Of a stretch of DNA of 64,000 nucleotides, positions 54,647-62,748 are shown in pieces. Positions within the stretch are counted from its first letter, which is position 1. Every line of letters begins with the position of its first letter. Origin of the DNA: an uncultured Bacteroidales bacterium (GTDB lineage Bacteria; Bacteroidota; Bacteroidia; Bacteroidales; Bacteroidaceae). The notes below the pieces were generated by a model. The model was not told where the DNA came from. It saw only the letters and a program-made list of their open reading frames with translations, and made no database searches. The stretch is from positions 1-64,000 of the forward strand of contig CADBXL010000026.1 of assembly GCA_902798615.1 (NCBI GenBank), written 5' to 3'. The position numbers were made by a program, and so were the translations under genes.

Positions 54647-54966
54647 TATATGTCATTTTCTCTGAGATATCCTTCCACCTGTTGCTCATAAACTAATATC
54701 TTGTCTTTATTGGCACTTTCTACGGCAAAAGGCAACAAGTCGCCCTCGACAACAAGATCAACAGGACGATGCAATAAATCCTCAAGATCACAGATCATTC
54801 CAAAATACGATAGTCCCATCTTAGTACCAGGCACGAAACTTACAAGAATATCCACATCGCTGTCAGAATGTTCCTCGCCACGCGCAACCGAGCCAAATAC
54901 CCATGCTTTCTGTATCGGTTTTGACTTGAAGTATTCGTTTATCGTATTTCTAACATTTGCATCCAT
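54646..54966 (-). CDS. MNT-type minimal nucleotidyltransferase (solo antitoxin-like)
   Basis: 106 residues: AWVFGSVARGEEHSDSDVDILVSF is the GS-x10-DxD motif of MntA-like proteins, followed by LEDLLHRPVDLV. In MNT/HEPN systems this protein AMPylates and silences a HEPN RNase; no HEPN gene adjoins it here, so it is solo or a remnant. It lies between btuF and a truncated btuF-like fragment, consistent with insertion at a duplicated gene. Confidence 0.9.
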   Translation of the reverse strand: MDANVRNTINEYFKSKPIQKAWVFGSVARGEEHSDSDVDILVSFVPGTKMGLSYFGMICDLEDLLHRPVDLVVEGDLLPFAVESANKDKILVYEQQVEGYLRENDI

Positions 54967-55104
54967 ATCTTGCGTAAATATTAATCTGCTGCAAAAATAC
55001 GAACAATTATTCTAAAAAACAAATTTTTATTCGTATTTCTTTCATTATGATGTAATAAACACATAGTGATATTTCTACAAAGTCCGAAGAAAATATATCA
55101 AGCA

Positions 55105-55259
55105 AGAACCAGCACGTTCTATTCTGCAACTTTGCAAAGACCCCATATCGCGAACTCGGCGGTCTTGAGCCTCATCGCCTCCTCTCCGACTTCGTTAAGG
55201 CTTTCTATCCAGAGGTACTTCCAAACTATACTCCAAAGTACTATAAATTAATGAAATAA
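55105..55259 (+). pseudogene. 3' fragment of a second btuF-like gene
   Basis: Encodes QHVLFCNFAKTPYRELGGLE and on to YYKLMK-stop, the same last 50 residues as the BtuF-like protein. The DNA differs at about 15 places, all synonymous, plus the stop (TAA for TAG). No start or upstream coding part remains. So this is the tail of a once-functional paralogue, not a fresh duplication. 55010-55104 shows nothing recognisable. Confidence 0.92.
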
Positions 55260-55307
55260 TACAAATCCTCTGCTACGGCTCAGCTTCCGTAACAGAGGAT
55301 TTGTATT
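55258..55307. terminator. Terminator hairpin after the btuF fragment
   Basis: AATACAAATCCTCTG (55258-55272) pairs with CAGAGGATTTGTATT (55293-55307), with TACGG/CCGTA extending inside. A retained terminator of the lost gene. 55308-55423 holds nothing else. Confidence 0.85.
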
Positions 55308-55423
55308 ATTAGAGCGATGGAATAACAGGAACAACAGACACAAATATAGCACATTCTTTTTGCTAAATCACACAACATTAAAAGAAAAATATCAATAGGT
55401 TTGGAAATGTTATAATAAATGCT

Positions 55424-55431
55424 TATTTTTG
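55424..55431 (+). promoter_or_regulatory. Promoter for the DUF4419 gene
   Basis: -7 box TATTTTTG with TTTG at 55400-55403 as -33 element (20-base spacing). Confidence 0.65.
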
Positions 55432-55471
55432 CAAGCGATAATTACATTTATTTTTAAACAACAATAGTATC

Positions 55472-56806
55472 ATGGGAAAGAAAATAAAAAATAGAGTTAT
55501 AAGTCAAACAGACAACTCAATAACATTCTATATTGATGGATATCTTCCACAAAAAAATGATTACCTCTCATTGGATGATGCAGAGACTATAGAACGTATG
55601 ATTTTTGGCAAACGATATGATAGCAAAGCTCAAAATTCAGTCATATATAGTAGTTTCCGTAAAACTTCATTATACTATCCTGGAGAAGACATTTTGTTTA
55701 AATGTTTTGTGGAAGCATATGCAGAACATCATCCTTTGGTGCTTTCACCTGATATGATATGGCTAATAATATGTCAAGGATTCAGTCATTACATCAACAA
55801 CTATGCAGAAAAATACCGTAATATGTTCGTCAATCATAGCGGTAAAATTGACTTGGTTGTAGAAACTGGATGCGAAATTCTATCAGAAGAAGTTGACTGG
55901 ACTAAGATTCTAAACGGATTTTCTGATGAAATTTCAAAGAATTCAAAAGGTGCTGTCATAGAAAATTTGGTGGCTAATTTCTCTACAACTGGTGATATTG
56001 AAAGAATTGCGTCTCAAATTACTGTCATGGATATAGTAAAGGAGTATTTTAATTTCATCACTATGTATTGTATATGTGGAATACCATATATTACAATAGA
56101 AGGAACTAGCGAGGATTGGAAAAGCATACTTGAACGCTTAACTTATCTTCGACAATTCGATCTGGACTGGTGGATTGATAAGTTGGAGCCTATAATCAAA
56201 GAGTTCGTATCAGCTACCAATGGCAGTATTAATGATAAATTCTGGAAAAACATTGTTAAAAAGAGAATACCTGAGACAATGATTGGCACAGGGTGTATCC
56301 CTGTCTTTAAACCAACAATGTTAGATGGCTGGTTTCTGAATTTCTTCCCATTTAACGAAGATGGGAGAACACCTTCTAAGGTCTCTTGTGATACGCGCAA
56401 AATGCTTTCAGAAATCGTAAAAGTCGATTTTAAGTATATACAGATGCTTCCTGATGGCAGTAACCAAACATTTCCAATGCAATTGTATTCTGGCTTTGTC
56501 GGGATTGATGTTGATTCCGCAACATCTGCACTCAGACCAAGGATTGGATGGCTCGTCAAACAAAAAGAAGAAGACCAGTTTAGAACTATCGATACAGATT
56601 GCATTGAATTACGAGTAAATAAAGTACCAGAAGCATTAGGGAAAATTCCACATATCCATCACTTATACTTGTATTTCACAGGAAGAATCGAGCTACCTGA
56701 CTGGATGGACTCTATGCAAATAGATTGGATTAATGTAATTGGTGAGATTACAAATGAAGAAAAAAAGGAACTTAAGAAACGTTTTAAGAATATATCTATA
56801 AACTAA
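55472..56806 (+). CDS. DUF4419-domain protein
   Basis: 444 residues, cytoplasmic by sequence. Family hallmarks: HHPLVLSPDMIWLIICQGFSHYINNYAE near residue 90, FSDEISKNSKG, YFNFITMYCICGIPYITIEGT, and GWFLNFFPF. DUF4419 proteins occur in bacteria and fungi with unknown function. Codon use is more AT-rich than the B12 genes around it, in line with acquired DNA. It lies alone between terminators and MITE-like DNA. Confidence 0.88.
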   Translation: MGKKIKNRVISQTDNSITFYIDGYLPQKNDYLSLDDAETIERMIFGKRYDSKAQNSVIYSSFRKTSLYYPGEDILFKCFVEAYAEHHPLVLSPDMIWLIICQGFSHYINNYAEKYRNMFVNHSGKIDLVVETGCEILSEEVDWTKILNGFSDEISKNSKGAVIENLVANFSTTGDIERIASQITVMDIVKEYFNFITMYCICGIPYITIEGTSEDWKSILERLTYLRQFDLDWWIDKLEPIIKEFVSATNGSINDKFWKNIVKKRIPETMIGTGCIPVFKPTMLDGWFLNFFPFNEDGRTPSKVSCDTRKMLSEIVKVDFKYIQMLPDGSNQTFPMQLYSGFVGIDVDSATSALRPRIGWLVKQKEEDQFRTIDTDCIELRVNKVPEALGKIPHIHHLYLYFTGRIELPDWMDSMQIDWINVIGEITNEEKKELKKRFKNISIN

Positions 56807-57014
56807 TTTTTGCGAACAAGAAAGAATTTCTTTCGAGTTGCTTCTTCACTCAATTCTTCATCCCAAGCAAATCCCATGCAAGACCTATGCAAATCCCATA
56901 TCCTCCCAATCATAGGAACGGATTTGAAACGGATTTGGAGCGAAGGAAGAGCGGAGGTACGACGGATATACAAGACAAGAGAATTGTAATGTCGAGATTG
57001 CATTTCCTATTTCA

Positions 57015-57379
57015 AAAAATAGAATTTTCAAACTACTCTGCAACTCGTCACCCATAGCGTTGCAAGTTGTTGCGACTCTTATCGTTACAGCGGTGATTCA
57101 TTTCAACACACTCGTCACCCACTCATCACCCCGACATAGGATATTATACTAATAATCAATAATTTGCAAGTGCATTTCACTCGTCATCACTCATTACCCA
57201 AAACAGGGTGACGAGCGAATTAACTGCGCAACAATCACAATCTCAATACGTTACAAAATTTCGAATGATGAGTGGGTGACGAGTGAATCAAAATAAATCA
57301 CCGTTGTAACAAACTATGCCTCAACGCAATACAGCGTTGAGGGTGATGAGTTGCAGAGTAGTGGCAAAATTCTATTTTT
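57015..57379. mobile_element. 365-bp MITE-like element with about 110-base inverted arms
   Basis: Ends AAAAATAGAATTTT (57015-57028) and AAAATTCTATTTTT (57366-57379). The arms continue inward with ACTACTCTGCAACTCGTCAC (left) matched by its near-inverse GTGATGAGTTGCAGAGTAGT (right), and CACTCGTCACCCACTCATCA matched near 57270. The centre holds another hairpin (CTCGTC…GACGAG). No ORF. The rest of 56807-57014 holds CCGTT-type repeats (AACGGATTTG) and no gene. Confidence 0.85.
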
Positions 57380-57474
57380 CTTAATATTTTGCACTTTTTT
57401 ATGAGAAAGCGAACAATATTCCCAAACTTTTTGTACCTTTGCAACGAAAATAACAAATACAATTAGAACAAAAT

Positions 57475-57702
57475 ATGGCAACAATCGTATTACAAGTACC
57501 AGACGAGAATCTGGTAACGAAAGTAAAACAGGCTTGCAAAATGCTTATGGGTGTGACTTCTGTAAAAGTACAAAAGTCAAACACAAAAAAGTATGATATT
57601 ACCAAGACGGCAGGGTATTGCGAGGCTATGGATGACATAAAAAACGGGCGTGTACATCATGCAGACAGTGTTGATGACATGTTCAAACAAATTTTCGGAT
57701 GA
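57475..57702 (+). CDS. Small putative antitoxin of a YafQ-type pair
   Basis: 75 residues: MATIVLQVPDENLVTKVKQACKMLMGVTSVKVQ, a beta-strand/helix start like those of DinJ/Phd-type Bacteroidetes antitoxins, ending HHADSVDDMFKQIFG, a toxin-wrapping-like tail. Preceded by -7 box TACCTTTG (57434-57441). The toxin gene remnant starts four bases after the stop codon. Function assigned by context only. Confidence 0.7.
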   Translation: MATIVLQVPDENLVTKVKQACKMLMGVTSVKVQKSNTKKYDITKTAGYCEAMDDIKNGRVHHADSVDDMFKQIFG

Positions 57703-57705
57703 TAC

Positions 57706-57807
57706 ATGTATAGCATCAACTACACCAACCGTTTCAGCAAGGACTTGAAGCATTGCAAGAAACGTTGGTTGAACATCAAATTGATTACACACTCCGACCT
57801 TTTCTAA
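57706..57807 (+). pseudogene. Truncated YafQ/RelE-family toxin
   Basis: Reads MYSINYTNRFSKDLKHCKKR then WLNIKLITHSDLF-stop. The first 20 residues match the YafQ N-terminus (Y-x-x-RF-KDLK-CKKRG), but the remaining 60 or so residues with the catalytic histidines are missing. The following DNA is the hairpin repeat at 57861-57925, which may mark the site of the deletion. Confidence 0.8.
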
Positions 57808-57860
57808 TCAACATTCATCTAGGAAATAAAGAACGAAGCATTCCCTTCGTACATCCTCCG

Positions 57861-57925
57861 AACCAAACTCGATGAACCTTCGCTATTTGTTCGCTCTAAG
57901 AACGGAGGTTCATCGAGTTTGGTTC
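57861..57925. repeat. Hairpin repeat AACCAAACTCGATGAACC, copy 2
   Basis: AACCAAACTCGATGAACC (57861-57878) pairs with GGTTCATCGAGTTTGGTT(C) (57907-57925). Its flank TACATCCTCCG is the inverse of CGGAGGAAGAGCGAAGGTACA beside copy 1 (32883-32944, flank 32946-32966). It lies just past the cobB 3' end. Confidence 0.88.
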
Positions 57926-57977
57926 CTTTTCAAAAGGGAGGTACAACGGACTTACATAGGACTTAGAACGGAATCAC

Positions 57978-59480
57978 TCACTTTTCTTCTCGTCCTTGAA
58001 ACATAGCCATAATTTCCGTAAATCCTGTTTCTGCCCAATACCAATGGGTATAGCCGGCAAGAACATTCTTGTAATGATATAAGGCTGTATCAACTGCTTT
58101 GCCCTTTGCTGACATCTGGCATTGTTTCCTGACTATTCCGTCAGGAATAATATCCGGCTCTATTATAGAAGAATAGTGGAACTCGTGGCCCTTTGCAAGT
58201 TTAGGGTTTAGTGTTGAGAGTTTAGTGTTACATAACTGACGATAGCCAAGATGAAGCCTTGCATCCATCATAGTTGCAGAGAACGGAAAGACTCCGCACA
58301 TCGGGATTCCGTCAATATCATTACAGAGATACATAAAGCCTCCACACTCAGCAAAGATACGTCCGCCATTCTCGGCAAATGCCTTGATACACTCTCGCAT
58401 AGAGGCATTATTTGTAAGATCAGAAGCGAACAACTCCGGATATCCTCCGGGGAGATATAGAAGATCGCAATCGGGCATTCTCTCATCATTCAGAGGAGAG
58501 AAGAAAACGACCTCTCCTAGTTCACGAAGAGCATCTATATTAGCACGATATGTAAAGTTAAAGGCGGAGTCTTTGGCGATGGCGATAGAAAAGCGGCCTC
58601 TCCCCCCGCCCTCCCCCGTAGGGAGGGAGCCGGAGTGCTCAAAGCCAAACTCCTGTATGTCCTCGATAATGGGGAATCCCCCATCGCCTTCCGGCTCCCT
58701 CCCTACGGAGGGAAGTCCGATGTTGATAACATCGGAGTATGTGAAAAACGGGGGGAGAGGCTGTATGTGTTGTACAACTTCTTTTGCAGCAAGCCTTATT
58801 AGTTCCTCAGTCTCTTCCCTTGCCTCTATGGTAAGTCCGAGATGACGACCAGGAATGATAAGGTCACGATTGCGGAGCATATATCCAAGACAAGGCACAC
58901 CTGCATCCTCGCAAGCCTGCTTGAGAAAGGAGAAATGATTTTCAGAAGCCACCATATTAAACACGACTCCTGCAATCTTCAGCTTTGGATTGAAATGCTT
59001 GAAACCATATATCAAAGGAGCTACGGAATAGGCTACAGACTTTGCATTTACAACAAGAATAACGGGAATATCGAGCAGCATAGCAATCTCAGCACTTGAG
59101 CCTTTCGACTTGTCATATCCATCAAATAATCCCATTACTCCCTCAACAATACGCACATCTGCATCCTCGCCATATCGTTCAAACACCTCCTTTACGTGTT
59201 CCTCAGATGCCATATAGGTATCAAGGTTAACGGATTCTCGTCCAGAGGCTATCTCATGAAACATAGTATCAATATAGTCAGGTCCGCATTTATATGGCTG
59301 TACCTTCAATCCCCTATCGCGCAAGGCACGAAGCAATCCCATAGTGAAGGTGGTCTTACCGCTATTCGAGGTGGCTGCGCCGATGAGGAAGGAAGCCCCC
59401 CAGCCCCCCAAGGGGGAGGGAGTTTTTATAGTATTGTCGCATATGGACTTTACATCTTTTACCTGTGATTCTTTTACCAT
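57978..59480 (-). CDS. cobB/cbiA: Cobyrinate a,c-diamide synthase
   Basis: ATP- and glutamine-dependent amidation of the a and c carboxylates of cobyrinate. P-loop GAATSNSGKTTFTMGLL, KCGPDYIDTMFH, VEGVMGLFDG, and a C-terminal class-I glutaminase-like domain with LLYLPGGYPELFA and FAECGGFMYL (nucleophile Cys). The frame is open to 59573, but ATG 59480 avoids overlap with the permease gene. Three repeats are read in frame: SPLGGWGA before the P-loop, and YSDVINIGLPSVGREPE (about 240-264) and SGSLPTGEGGGRG (about 282-295), both in the linker between the two domains. LSTLNPKL near the C-terminus may be a fourth. Confidence 0.93.
   Translation of the reverse strand: MVKESQVKDVKSICDNTIKTPSPLGGWGASFLIGAATSNSGKTTFTMGLLRALRDRGLKVQPYKCGPDYIDTMFHEIASGRESVNLDTYMASEEHVKEVFERYGEDADVRIVEGVMGLFDGYDKSKGSSAEIAMLLDIPVILVVNAKSVAYSVAPLIYGFKHFNPKLKIAGVVFNMVASENHFSFLKQACEDAGVPCLGYMLRNRDLIIPGRHLGLTIEAREETEELIRLAAKEVVQHIQPLPPFFTYSDVINIGLPSVGREPEGDGGFPIIEDIQEFGFEHSGSLPTGEGGGRGRFSIAIAKDSAFNFTYRANIDALRELGEVVFFSPLNDERMPDCDLLYLPGGYPELFASDLTNNASMRECIKAFAENGGRIFAECGGFMYLCNDIDGIPMCGVFPFSATMMDARLHLGYRQLCNTKLSTLNPKLAKGHEFHYSSIIEPDIIPDGIVRKQCQMSAKGKAVDTALYHYKNVLAGYTHWYWAETGFTEIMAMFQGREEK
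58595..58633. repeat. GC-rich element, family 1 short form, inside cobB
   Basis: Same unit and same reading frame as the copy in mfd, giving SGSLPTGEGGGRG on the minus strand, followed by RFSIAIAKDSAF, the start of the glutaminase-like domain. Confidence 0.92.
58689..58761. repeat. GC-rich element, family 1 long form, inside cobB
   Basis: On the minus strand reads PLPPFFTYSDVINIGLPS followed by VGREPE, only about 18 residues before the short-form copy. So the domain linker holds two separate insertions. Confidence 0.92.
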
Positions 59481-59543
59481 AATTTTTCTCTTGATTAGAT
59501 ATACTATATAAATAATTCCCCCTTGGGGGGCTAGGGGGCAGGT
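59395..59543. mobile_element. Inverted pair of family-4 elements around the cobB start codon
   Basis: Arm 59395-59422 (GCCCCCCAGCCCCCCAAGGG) is inverse to 59516-59543 (CCCCCTTGGGGGGCTAGGGG). The spacer holds the ATG at 59480. The inner arm encodes PSPLGGWGA of CobB. The outer arm ends two bases before the permease stop codon. Confidence 0.88.
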
Positions 59544-59545
59544 TT

Positions 59546-60622
59546 TTATTTCTTCCTCTTCAACAATATCCACAAAGCTATTGGGGCACCAATAAGCGAG
59601 GTGACGGAATTGACAGGCAAAGCACCTTCCATACCCGGCAATCTTGCTATGAGATTACAGACAAGGGCAAGGGATGCTCCACACAATAATGTTCCGGGAA
59701 GGAGAATACGATGGTCGGCCGTTCGGAAAATGCCACGACAGATATGCGGAACGGCAAGTCCGAGGAACATAATAGGACCGCAATAGGCAGTAACAACGGC
59801 GGTAAGCATACCTGCAACTATGATTATCTGCGTACGAGCACGAGAGATATTAAGTCCAAGATTAGTGGCATACTGTTCGCCAAGCAGAAGCATATTCAAA
59901 GACTTTGCCAATAACATTCCGAAAGGAAGAACAGCCAAGACAAGTCCGAGAAATACCCATACCTGTCCTCCTGTGACACGGGCAAAGCTACCCAATCCCC
60001 ATACAACATAGGCACGAACATCCTCCTCGCTACTGAAATATTTCAGCACGCCAATAATAGCCGATGCGATATATCCTATCATAACGCCAACTATCAGAAG
60101 TGTCACGTTACCGTGAACTCGTTGAGAGAGAAACACTATAAGTGCCATAGCCGACAATGCTCCTATGACAGCCGAAAGAGTAAGGGCTGTGTTTCCGAAG
60201 AAACCGAAAGAGGAAACGATATGCCAGCCTATACTTCCAGACATCAGGACAAGAAACGCCACACCAAGACTTGCTGCAGAAGAAATGCCGAGAACCGAAG
60301 GACCGGCAAGCGGATTATGGAATACCGTCTGTAGCATAAGTCCGGCAACAGCAAGTCCAGAGCCGCAGGCAATAGCCGTAAGAACCTGTGGCAAACGAGT
60401 ATGGAGCACGATATTCGACCACACTTCATTATCACAATCACCTCCCATCAGGATGCCAAAGACGGCATCCAAAGGGATAGAGACAGAGCCGACGGCGAGG
60501 TTGAGAAGAAGGAAGAAGGGGATGGAGAGGAGAAGACCCAGCAGCCCCTCACCCGCCCTTCGGGCACCCTCTCCCCAAGGGGCGAGGGAAAGTATGTATT
60601 TACCGCTATTGTTATTTCGCAT
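59546..60622 (-). CDS. btuC: FecCD/BtuC-family ABC transporter permease
   Basis: 358 residues, about ten membrane helices: LNLAVGSVSIPLDAVFGIL, RLPQVLTAIACGSGLAVAGLMLQTVFHNPLAGPSVLGISSAASLG (the FecCD signature), and GPIMFLGLAVPHICR (coupling EAA-like loop). Imports B12 with the BtuF-like protein; the ATPase is not in the window. The first 27 residues (MRNNNSGKYILSLAPWGEGARRAGEGL) come from a composite family-2 element and are nearly the same as those of CobI/CbiL. Confidence 0.92.
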   Translation of the reverse strand: MRNNNSGKYILSLAPWGEGARRAGEGLLGLLLSIPFFLLLNLAVGSVSIPLDAVFGILMGGDCDNEVWSNIVLHTRLPQVLTAIACGSGLAVAGLMLQTVFHNPLAGPSVLGISSAASLGVAFLVLMSGSIGWHIVSSFGFFGNTALTLSAVIGALSAMALIVFLSQRVHGNVTLLIVGVMIGYIASAIIGVLKYFSSEEDVRAYVVWGLGSFARVTGGQVWVFLGLVLAVLPFGMLLAKSLNMLLLGEQYATNLGLNISRARTQIIIVAGMLTAVVTAYCGPIMFLGLAVPHICRGIFRTADHRILLPGTLLCGASLALVCNLIARLPGMEGALPVNSVTSLIGAPIALWILLKRKK

Positions 60623-60705
60623 TTTCTTACTATATTAATAATTGGAGATACTAACATTCTCCTCGCCCCTTGGGGAGAGGATGCCCATAGGGCAGGTGAG
60701 GGGCT
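60543..60705. mobile_element. Composite family-2 element carrying the btuC start codon
   Basis: Arms 60543-60587 and 60661-60705 are inverse. The spacer, read on the minus strand, has GTTAGTATCTCCAATTATTA and ATGCGAAATAACAATAGC, close to 52474-52554. Confidence 0.9.
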
Positions 60706-60712
60706 GTCGGGG

Positions 60713-62656
60713 TTAGGGGCTGGTTCTAACTAAATTTATTGTTAATTTCCCCTCCTTATAAACCGTTCTACAAGTCTCGTAACATAATCGTCTTATCTCT
60801 TCAAAAAAGATTGGGGGCATGGTGTTCCATAAGTCACGAGCCATATCAACCTCCTTATATTCAAGTCCGAGACCTTCTGCCACACTTCTGATAAACTTCT
60901 GATTCATAAGCACCTTATGCGAATGAGTATCAAGATGTCCTTCGGCAAGCTTTACAGCCTTACCTATCATTATCGCGATATGCACATCTTCAAATCCAAC
61001 CTCACGAGCAGCTTTCAACGCCTCCCCGACAAAGTTGCCATAATGTACACAACGAATGCCCTCAAGAGCCTTCTCACTCTTCATTCCTGCCACCAAACCG
61101 ATAGTACGACAACCGATAGCCCATGCAACATCAAGTTCACGACGAATACTTTGTACGAAAGCCTCATTTGATAGCGGAGAGACGATACCAGAAGTTCCGA
61201 TGATGCTTATTCCGCCAACTACACCAACCTTGTGATTAAAGGTCTTTAGGGCAAGTTCCGCGCCGTTTTCGACGGAGATTGTTACAAGAAAGGCCTCTCC
61301 CCCCGCCCTCTCCCGTAGAGAGGGAGCCGATTCGACTATGGCTCGCAGCTCATTCTCTATCATCTTCCTTGGAGTTGGATTTACGGCAGGACCACCAACA
61401 GGTATTCCAAGTCCGGGAAGAGTCACCTTCCCTACCCCTTCGCCTTGCAGAAATGTCACGCTGAAACTATCACTATTTTCAAGAGTTATGGTAGAGGTTA
61501 TTTTGCAGCCCTTCGTAACATCAGGATCATCACTACTATCCTTTATTACAGACGCCACACCTTTAGCCTCGTATGTCACAGGAATCGTCATTATCTCGCC
61601 ATCAGGCAAGGCGAAATGAACTTCCTCGGGATATTCATCAAAAAGAAGCGACAAAGCAGCCGCCTTTGTTGCAGCCGTAGCACAAGCACCTGTTGTGAAT
61701 CCAGTTTTTAATGGAAAGAAATCAGGCATAAGATGCTCTATCACCCTACGCAACCCATATTTCCCAGTTACGGTAATCCAATCTTTTGGCAATCGCGGAT
61801 GCTCTACGACAAACACTTTCAATCCAAGTTCAAGGGCAGCCTTTACCTTAACCTCAAAACCGCCACTCTCACCACTTTCCTTTGTTATGATAGCATCACA
61901 CCCCACCTCGCTCATCACTTTCTTTTCATCCTCAATAGACGGAATTTCGAGAGATTCGTTGTAGAAGATGAGCTGATTCTCCGAAAGCCCTGCAACTTTT
62001 GCCAGAGAAATACTCTCAGGACGATTCAATATTCTGAATATAGTCTGCCATTTGACTTCCGGCTCCCTCCCTACGGAGGGAAGTCCGATGTTAATAACAT
62101 CGGAGTATGTGCTAAGCGGGGGGAGAGGCCGCATTTTTTTAATCGTATTTGCTCCCGTTAGAGCAAGCAATCTCTCTACTTTTGCCTCACGAATTTTGTT
62201 TATGGCATCATCATAGTCAGAACAATATTCCACGCCTTTGATATGCTCAGGAAAGACACGCTGAAGTCGGATAACATTAATACTTAGTACCTTTCGCGCC
62301 TCATCAATCGTCTTATGTAGATTCTCAGCAAAAGGATGAGCAGCATCAACAATACAACCAATCTCGTGTTCCTTACAGAATGCCACAATATCATCAGCAG
62401 TCATAGCCCCCGTTACATGAACTCCGTTGTGCATATCCACTTTCTGCAAGTCGCCTTTTGTGGAATAATAGAAAGGCTTTCCAGCTTGCTCGCATACATC
62501 CACAGCAAGCCGTCCCTCGGTTGTGCCGCCGAAGATGAGGAGAGCAGCCCCTTGCGGCCCCTCACCCGCCCTGTGGGCACCCTCTCCCCAAGGGGCGAGG
62601 GGAAGTATGTCTCTATCGCTAAAAAACTTCGTTATATCACTATCGTTTTTATGCAT
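60713..62656 (-). CDS. cbiJ-cbiD: Fusion of precorrin-6A reductase (CbiJ/CobK) and CbiD
   Basis: The N-terminal half (about 38-300) is the CbiJ/CobK reductase: LLIFGGTTEGRLAVDV, DAAHPFAENLHKTIDEA and CDAIITKESGESGGFEVK. The C-terminal half (from about 313) is CbiD, the cobalt-precorrin-5B C1-methyltransferase: LKTGFTTGACATAATKAA, NPTPRKMIE, HKVGVVGGISIIGTSGIV. Three repeats are read in frame: LAPWGEGAHRAGEG near the start, YSDVINIGLPSVGREPE (about 176-200) in the reductase, and APSLRERAGGEA (about 442-455) in CbiD. All lie outside the conserved motifs. Confidence 0.93.
   Translation of the reverse strand: MHKNDSDITKFFSDRDILPLAPWGEGAHRAGEGPQGAALLIFGGTTEGRLAVDVCEQAGKPFYYSTKGDLQKVDMHNGVHVTGAMTADDIVAFCKEHEIGCIVDAAHPFAENLHKTIDEARKVLSINVIRLQRVFPEHIKGVEYCSDYDDAINKIREAKVERLLALTGANTIKKMRPLPPLSTYSDVINIGLPSVGREPEVKWQTIFRILNRPESISLAKVAGLSENQLIFYNESLEIPSIEDEKKVMSEVGCDAIITKESGESGGFEVKVKAALELGLKVFVVEHPRLPKDWITVTGKYGLRRVIEHLMPDFFPLKTGFTTGACATAATKAAALSLLFDEYPEEVHFALPDGEIMTIPVTYEAKGVASVIKDSSDDPDVTKGCKITSTITLENSDSFSVTFLQGEGVGKVTLPGLGIPVGGPAVNPTPRKMIENELRAIVESAPSLRERAGGEAFLVTISVENGAELALKTFNHKVGVVGGISIIGTSGIVSPLSNEAFVQSIRRELDVAWAIGCRTIGLVAGMKSEKALEGIRCVHYGNFVGEALKAAREVGFEDVHIAIMIGKAVKLAEGHLDTHSHKVLMNQKFIRSVAEGLGLEYKEVDMARDLWNTMPPIFFEEIRRLCYETCRTVYKEGKLTINLVRTSP
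61292..61329. repeat. GC-rich element, family 1 short form, inside cbiD half
   Basis: Minus-strand reading APSLRERAGGEA, a different frame from the copies in mfd and cobB, also free of stops. Lies between RAIVES and FLVTISVENGAE. Confidence 0.92.
62057..62130. repeat. GC-rich element, family 1 long form, inside cbiJ half
   Basis: 74 bases, about 95% identical to 53677-53750. Read as PLPPLSTYSDVINIGLPS then VGREPE between NTIKKMR and KWQTIFRIL. Confidence 0.92.
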
Positions 62657-62746
62657 TTCTTGCTTTTTTGACGTACTAATAATTTGAAATACTAACTTCC
62701 TCCTCGCCCCTTGGGGAGAGGATGCCCGCAGGGCAGGTGAGGGGCT
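62557..62746. mobile_element. Composite family-2 element carrying the cbiJ-cbiD start codon
   Basis: Arms 62557-62600 and 62702-62746 are inverse. The spacer on the minus strand has GTTAGTATTTCAAATTATTA and, after it, ATGCATAAAAACGATAG, a diverged form of the ATG region in the other two composites, with about 25 extra bases. Confidence 0.88.
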
Positions 62747-62748
62747 GG

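Noticed and set aside
54646..54966. Complete MNT/HEPN toxin-antitoxin system
   Set aside because: Only the MNT protein is present. Neither side has a HEPN gene.
59481..59573. N-terminal extension of CobB
   Set aside because: It overlaps the permease 3' end and is read through a family-4 arm. ATG 59480 fits better, though part of the repeat remains in the protein.
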